A DNA stretch of 41,590 nt. Origin: a virus. Position 1 is the first letter of the stretch. Each line of letters begins with the position of its first letter. The notes beneath the pieces were generated by a model that made no database searches, had not been told where the DNA came from, and saw nothing but the letters and a program-made list of their open reading frames with translations. The translations under genes and the position numbers were made by a program. Positions 38,706 to 41,590 of the stretch are shown in pieces. The stretch covers positions 1-41,590 of IMG/VR virus record IMGVR_UViG_3300043445_000063; one strand, given 5' to 3'.

Positions 38706-39427
38706 GCCTCGCCGACGCCGTCCACCTCGCCCAGCTCGCCGCCGCCGCGTCCCTCCTCGCCGCCGCCCGCCGAGCGCCAAGCCTGCGCACCGCGTCCCGC
38801 GTGATGGCCCTGAGCCTCCCGCTCGACGCGCTGCTCATGTTCGGCCGCGACGACGGCCGCGCCCTCTACCACGCAGCCCAGGCCGCGCAGGGGGCGTGGC
38901 TCGCCTGTGTCCTCGCAGCCGCCTACGCCCCGTCCCGGGCCGCCGTGGGCCTCTTCGTCGCACTGCTCGCCGCCGCCCTCTACCGGTGGCCCGCGCCCGC
39001 AACGCCGCTGTACGCCGCCGCGCAGGCCGTCACGGTGGCCGCATCGATCGCCGCCCTCGCCGCAGAGTACCGCCGCGCGCGCGCCCCGCTCCCCGGGCAC
39101 CTCGCCGCCGTGGTGCTGGTCGGCTCCGAGCTGGCGTGTCTCGTGGTGCCCTACCTGCTGGCCGCCTACCAGGGACGCCCCGTGGCGGAGCTTTGGGACG
39201 CCGCCCGCGTGGTGCGGCTGCTCACATGGGCCACGCTCGCCGTGGTAGGCTGGCGCTCGTGGTGCTCGCCGGGCTCGTGGTCGCTCTCCTCGTGGCGTGC
39301 GTCTGCGCGTCCGTCTGGGCCGCCTGGAACGCCCGAGCCGCCGCGCGTGCAACGGGGGCGCTGCTGGCCGAGAGGCGGGCAGCGCGGGAGCGGCGAGAAC
39401 GGGGCCGCGAGCGCCGGGCCGGGGTGA
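38702..39427 (+). CDS. Polytopic membrane protein, unknown
   Basis: A 241-residue frame from GTG at 38702. About seven hydrophobic segments lie in residues 1-185 (LAQLAAAASLLAAA, SLPLDALLMFG, ACVLAAAYAPSRAAVGLFV, PLYAAAQAVTVAASIAALAA, AVVLVGSELACLVVPYLLAA, LLTWATLAVVGW). The last 50 residues are Pro/Gly/Arg-rich and hydrophilic and overlap another frame. It might be a holin-like or lysogenic-conversion protein, but no family motif is visible. The C-terminal part may be different from the frame shown. Confidence 0.55.
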   Translation: MSLADAVHLAQLAAAASLLAAARRAPSLRTASRVMALSLPLDALLMFGRDDGRALYHAAQAAQGAWLACVLAAAYAPSRAAVGLFVALLAAALYRWPAPATPLYAAAQAVTVAASIAALAAEYRRARAPLPGHLAAVVLVGSELACLVVPYLLAAYQGRPVAELWDAARVVRLLTWATLAVVGWRSWCSPGSWSLSSWRASARPSGPPGTPEPPRVQRGRCWPRGGQRGSGENGAASAGPG

Positions 39428-39438
39428 CTTTGCACTGA
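39259..39438 (+). CDS. Small membrane-anchored protein overlapping the previous gene
   Basis: In another frame inside the end of the membrane protein gene, from GTG at 39259 or 39262: VLAGLVVALLVACVCASVWA is a single transmembrane segment, followed by a strongly basic helix (LLAERRAARERRERGRERRA). About 58 residues. Nested or overlapping membrane gene pairs are seen in phage spanins, but this pair is not in an Rz/Rz1 arrangement. Its reality depends on whether the upstream protein really continues in the other frame. Confidence 0.4.
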   Translation: MVLAGLVVALLVACVCASVWAAWNARAAARATGALLAERRAARERRERGRERRAGVTLH

Positions 39439-39481
39439 CGGTCAGGCCATAGGCTGGTAGCCAGCGCATCGGCATCCGTCG

Positions 39482-39508
39482 TCATGCGTGCCAGTCTATC
39501 ACGGCGAG
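39482..39508. repeat. 27-bp direct repeat, copy 1 (left of methyltransferase)
   Basis: Plus strand TCATGCGTGCCAGTCTATCA followed by CGGCGAG; an identical copy lies at 41034-41060. It stands directly after the stop of the methyltransferase gene. Confidence 0.95.
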
Positions 39509-39510
39509 GC

Positions 39511-41037
39511 TCAGGAGGCTCGGGCGAGGAGGTCAAAGATCGTCACCTGTCTATCGGGCTCGGCCGGTGCCACGGGCTCGGGTACCACCGCCGCGATCCG
39601 CTGCTCGGCGATCTCGACGTAGTGGGCCTCGGCGTCGATGCCAATGAACCGACAGCCCTCCAACAGCGCGCCGCGCCCCGTGCTCCCGGAGCCGGTGAAC
39701 ATGTCGAGGACCACGCCGCCCGGGGGCGTCACGAGCCGCACGAGCCAGCGCATGAGGTTGTCGTGCTTGACGGTGGGGTGGTCGTTGCCGCGCTCGCCCT
39801 CGGCGGCGGAGAGGCCGTCCTCGCGCATGGCGCGCGGGGCCTTGGGGACGTAGCGGAAGGTCGGGAAGAAACGGGAGGCTCCGCCGGAGTCCGAATAGAC
39901 TTGTGTTTGATACCCACTTGCTTCGTGGCCGTTGAAGCCTATTCCGCCGCCACCGTTGATTCCGCTTTGCGTGCCACCTCCGCACGCGCTCCGCCGCTCC
40001 CCACTCTGCCGATCCAACTCCGCCACGGGGCACCCTTCGGCGCAGTCCCAGGCGGGGACGGTCTCGGCGCTGCCCGTCGTGCTTCTCCCGTTGACGCCAT
40101 CGCCATAAGCGTTCTTTGACAGGTCCGAACCCCGCGCCCCAGTTTCCACATTCCGCGAGGCCACCCGCGTCCCCACCTCCCGGCACCCCTCGGCGTGCGA
40201 GAACACGGTGTTTGTGGGCCAGCGGCCGAGCGGGTTGTTGCTCGGCTCGAAGCTCTTACCGGGCTCGAACATGCCAAGCGCGGCGCCTTCTCTATCGTCA
40301 GCGGCTGTCATCCCGCCCGTGCGGCCGTTCACCGTAGACCTGAAATGCTCGCCCCCGCTCGCCACCCGACAGGCATCCACATTGAGCCCGCCCGTCCCAT
40401 GCGCGAGGACGTTCGCCGCGACGGTGCCAATCAGGGGCTTGCGGGCGAGGATCCAGTGTTCCGAAGAGGGCTTGAGCGCAGTGCCCCAACCGCACCATTG
40501 GGCGGCTTCGGGGGTTGCAGGGGCGGTGATGGTGCCGCCCAGTTGCGCGTCCCCAGGCTTGTAGTTCTCTGCAAACGCCCCGGTCGTGTGCCCACTCCCG
40601 CCGCCCGTGCCATGGTGCCACCCGCCGCGCCCCACCACCTCCCGAACCGCCCCAGCCGCGGAGTCGATGGCCTTCGACACGTCCAAGCTTTTCGGAAACC
40701 CCGTCCCGAAGTGATGCGTCAGGACGTCGCGCACCTCGAAGCCCGCATCCTCGACGGCTGTGGCGGTCCAGTGTGACGTGCGAGGCAGAGCCCAAACGAC
40801 CGCGTGCCCGCCCGGCTTGAGCAACCGAAACGCGACGCGCATTCGCTCGGTCATCCAAGCCACCCACGCGGCGCGTCCGCCCTTGTCGTGGTCCCACCCC
40901 TTGCCCATGAAGCCGATCCCCGCGGGAGGGTCCGTCACGACCGCGTCAACCGAAGCATCGGGCAAGTCGAGGGTGATGCAGTCGCCGGTCAGCACAGCCC
41001 ACGACCGCGCGCCCGACAGAACCTCAGCAACGTTCAT
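39511..41037 (-). CDS. Beta-class DNA methyltransferase (N4-cytosine or N6-adenine)
   Basis: A 508-residue DNA methyltransferase of the beta class (catalytic motif first). VDAVVTDPPAGIGFMGKGWD near 30-49 holds DPP with Ala in place of the usual Tyr/Trp; this DPPAGI variant is known among phage methylases. Motif I is LDMFTGSGSTG at 444-454, with FIGIDAEAHYVEIAEQRI following. The 350 residues between are the target-recognition part and are Gly/Ser-rich. DNA protection against host restriction is the likely role. The ATG at 41037 lies in one of two perfect 27-bp repeats that flank the gene. Confidence 0.88.
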   Translation of the reverse strand: MNVAEVLSGARSWAVLTGDCITLDLPDASVDAVVTDPPAGIGFMGKGWDHDKGGRAAWVAWMTERMRVAFRLLKPGGHAVVWALPRTSHWTATAVEDAGFEVRDVLTHHFGTGFPKSLDVSKAIDSAAGAVREVVGRGGWHHGTGGGSGHTTGAFAENYKPGDAQLGGTITAPATPEAAQWCGWGTALKPSSEHWILARKPLIGTVAANVLAHGTGGLNVDACRVASGGEHFRSTVNGRTGGMTAADDREGAALGMFEPGKSFEPSNNPLGRWPTNTVFSHAEGCREVGTRVASRNVETGARGSDLSKNAYGDGVNGRSTTGSAETVPAWDCAEGCPVAELDRQSGERRSACGGGTQSGINGGGGIGFNGHEASGYQTQVYSDSGGASRFFPTFRYVPKAPRAMREDGLSAAEGERGNDHPTVKHDNLMRWLVRLVTPPGGVVLDMFTGSGSTGRGALLEGCRFIGIDAEAHYVEIAEQRIAAVVPEPVAPAEPDRQVTIFDLLARAS

Positions 41038-41060
41038 GCGTGCCAGTCTATCACGGCGAG
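41034..41060. repeat. 27-bp direct repeat, copy 2 (contains the methyltransferase start)
   Basis: Identical to 39482-39508. In gene direction the copy ends with ATGA, of which ATG is the methyltransferase start at 41037. The two copies are 1552 bp apart and have the same orientation. Confidence 0.95.
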
Positions 41061-41085
41061 ATAGGCCAGCACTGGAGCCACAGAG

Positions 41086-41313
41086 TCACGGCCGGAGACT
41101 GCTGGCCACCCCGTCGAAGAGGTCGGGCCCGCTGTCCCGCTCCTCTGACGCAGCCGCCGCGGGTGGCTCGCTGTCCCCCGCGAGCGCCCGCTCGGCCGCG
41201 GCATCATCGGCGCGGAACGCCTTGCTCGCCGCCATGGCCTGCGAGAACCGACGCCCCGACTCGAACACACCGGGGGCCGACAACCACTCACGCGCTCGCT
41301 GGATCATGCCCAT
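41086..41313 (-). CDS. Small unknown protein
   Basis: A 75-residue helical protein (MGMIQRAREWLSAPGVFESG, AMAASKAFRADDAAAERALA) with an acidic, Pro/Ala-rich C-terminus. The ATG at 41313 shares a base with the previous stop. No family recognised. Confidence 0.58.
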   Translation of the reverse strand: MGMIQRAREWLSAPGVFESGRRFSQAMAASKAFRADDAAAERALAGDSEPPAAAASEERDSGPDLFDGVASSLRP

Positions 41314-41573
41314 CACCCTTCTCCGCGGCGCGACGGTGGCGCCCTGTCTGTCATTCGGTCGATCCGCTCGTCCAGCGCCGCCACGCGCTGCTCAGCCTTG
41401 CGCGCGCGCGTCGCCGCCGTGCCCGCGATGGCCATCCAACGCCCAAGCTCTTCGGCGAACACCAGCCCCTGCCGGGTCAAGGCGCGGACCGTGTACGCCC
41501 AGCCGAAAGCCATCGCGATGATCACCAGGACCAGCACGCCGACGATCCCCAGCGTCTCGACCTCGCGGGCCAC
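41313..41573 (-). CDS. Membrane-anchored coiled-coil protein
   Basis: An 86-residue protein: a transmembrane segment ETLGIVGVLVLVIIAMAFGW near the N-terminus and then a charged helix (RARKAEQRVAALDERIDRMT). This is a type II membrane protein with a coiled-coil periplasmic or cytoplasmic part, as in inner-membrane spanins (Rz) or phage holin accessories. The given start is GTG at 41573, but the frame stays open to the window edge, so the true start may lie outside. Confidence 0.6.
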   Translation of the reverse strand: MAREVETLGIVGVLVLVIIAMAFGWAYTVRALTRQGLVFAEELGRWMAIAGTAATRARKAEQRVAALDERIDRMTDRAPPSRRGEG

Positions 41574-41590
41574 GCCTACCGCCTGCGCCG

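Noticed and set aside
39222-39485. Minus-strand frame beginning at the ATG inside the left 27-bp repeat (MTTDADALATSLW)
   Set aside because: It lies antisense to the plus-strand membrane genes and becomes an Arg/Ser-rich sequence typical of an antisense frame; only its first few residues look protein-like. It may be what is left of a gene that once followed the repeat.
41034-41291. Minus-strand ORF ending in the right 27-bp repeat
   Set aside because: It overlaps the better supported 41086-41313 gene in another frame and has an Arg/Pro/Ser-rich shadow-type composition; only its last residues fall outside that gene.
1-41590. CRISPR arrays, complete insertion sequences, rRNA genes
   Set aside because: I saw no regularly spaced repeats with spacers, no transposase motifs and no rRNA-like segments. 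The GGGAC cluster is too short and irregular for CRISPR.

Overview
The window is a fragment of a temperate, tailed double-stranded DNA phage (or prophage) of a high-GC, probably Gram-negative host. Evidence for a phage is a complete packaging and head module (small and large terminase, portal, protease/scaffold, decoration and capsid proteins), a primase-helicase, a recombination set, a repressor region and an amidase lysis module. A Gram-negative host is suggested by a lipobox protein beside the endolysin. A sigma-region-4-like regulator of a type I associate with Myxococcota and other former Deltaproteobacteria hints at that group; this host call is an inference. No integrase, transposase or tail tube/tape-measure gene is present, so the genome continues past both ends, most likely into the tail genes on the left.

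Layout. (1) 1-8253, minus strand: virion genes, transcribed leftwards in the order two virion proteins, Mu gp29-like portal, protease fused to scaffold, decoration protein, capsid, a low-complexity protein, Mu gp36-like protein, tail-terminator-like protein, gp10-like protein, and a partial gene at the edge. (2) 8438-12530, minus: small and large terminase, then four unfamiliar genes including a winged-HTH protein and a GT-C-like polytopic membrane protein. (3) 12530-13079: a non-standard region with GGGAC repeats in two orientations around an AT-rich tract, a possible replication origin or control region. (4) 13079-22765, minus: early/replication genes: prim-pol/VapE-type primase-helicase, m5C and adenine methyltransferases, VRR-NUC nuclease, SF2 helicase, DUF2303 protein, sigma-4-like regulator and small HTH proteins. 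(5) 22769-23628: control region with two divergent XRE-type repressors and two promoters of the same design, each holding an ATGCGC-type palindrome and each predicted to make nearly leaderless mRNA. (6) 23629-36289, plus: the other early operon, with SWIM, ASCH and zinc-ribbon proteins, a RecB-like Fe-S exonuclease, a Sak4-like ATPase, an SSB-like protein, a DUF5131 (Gp37/Gp68) protein and many unknowns. (7) 36314-38433, minus: lysis genes. (8) 38517-39438, plus: small membrane-protein genes. (9) 39511-41037, minus: a third DNA methyltransferase between perfect 27-bp direct repeats, followed to the right by two small genes.

The genes are packed as in a phage: most junctions are 4-nt overlaps (GTGA, ATGA, once TTGA) or 1-nt TGATG overlaps, and GTG starts are frequent. 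These junctions decide many of the start codons given here. The likely working logic is a lysogeny switch at 23 kb that represses both early operons. The right operon supplies an exonuclease-annealase-SSB recombination set, and the left operon supplies replication, DNA modification and a transcription regulator. The packaging and virion genes lie downstream of the left operon.
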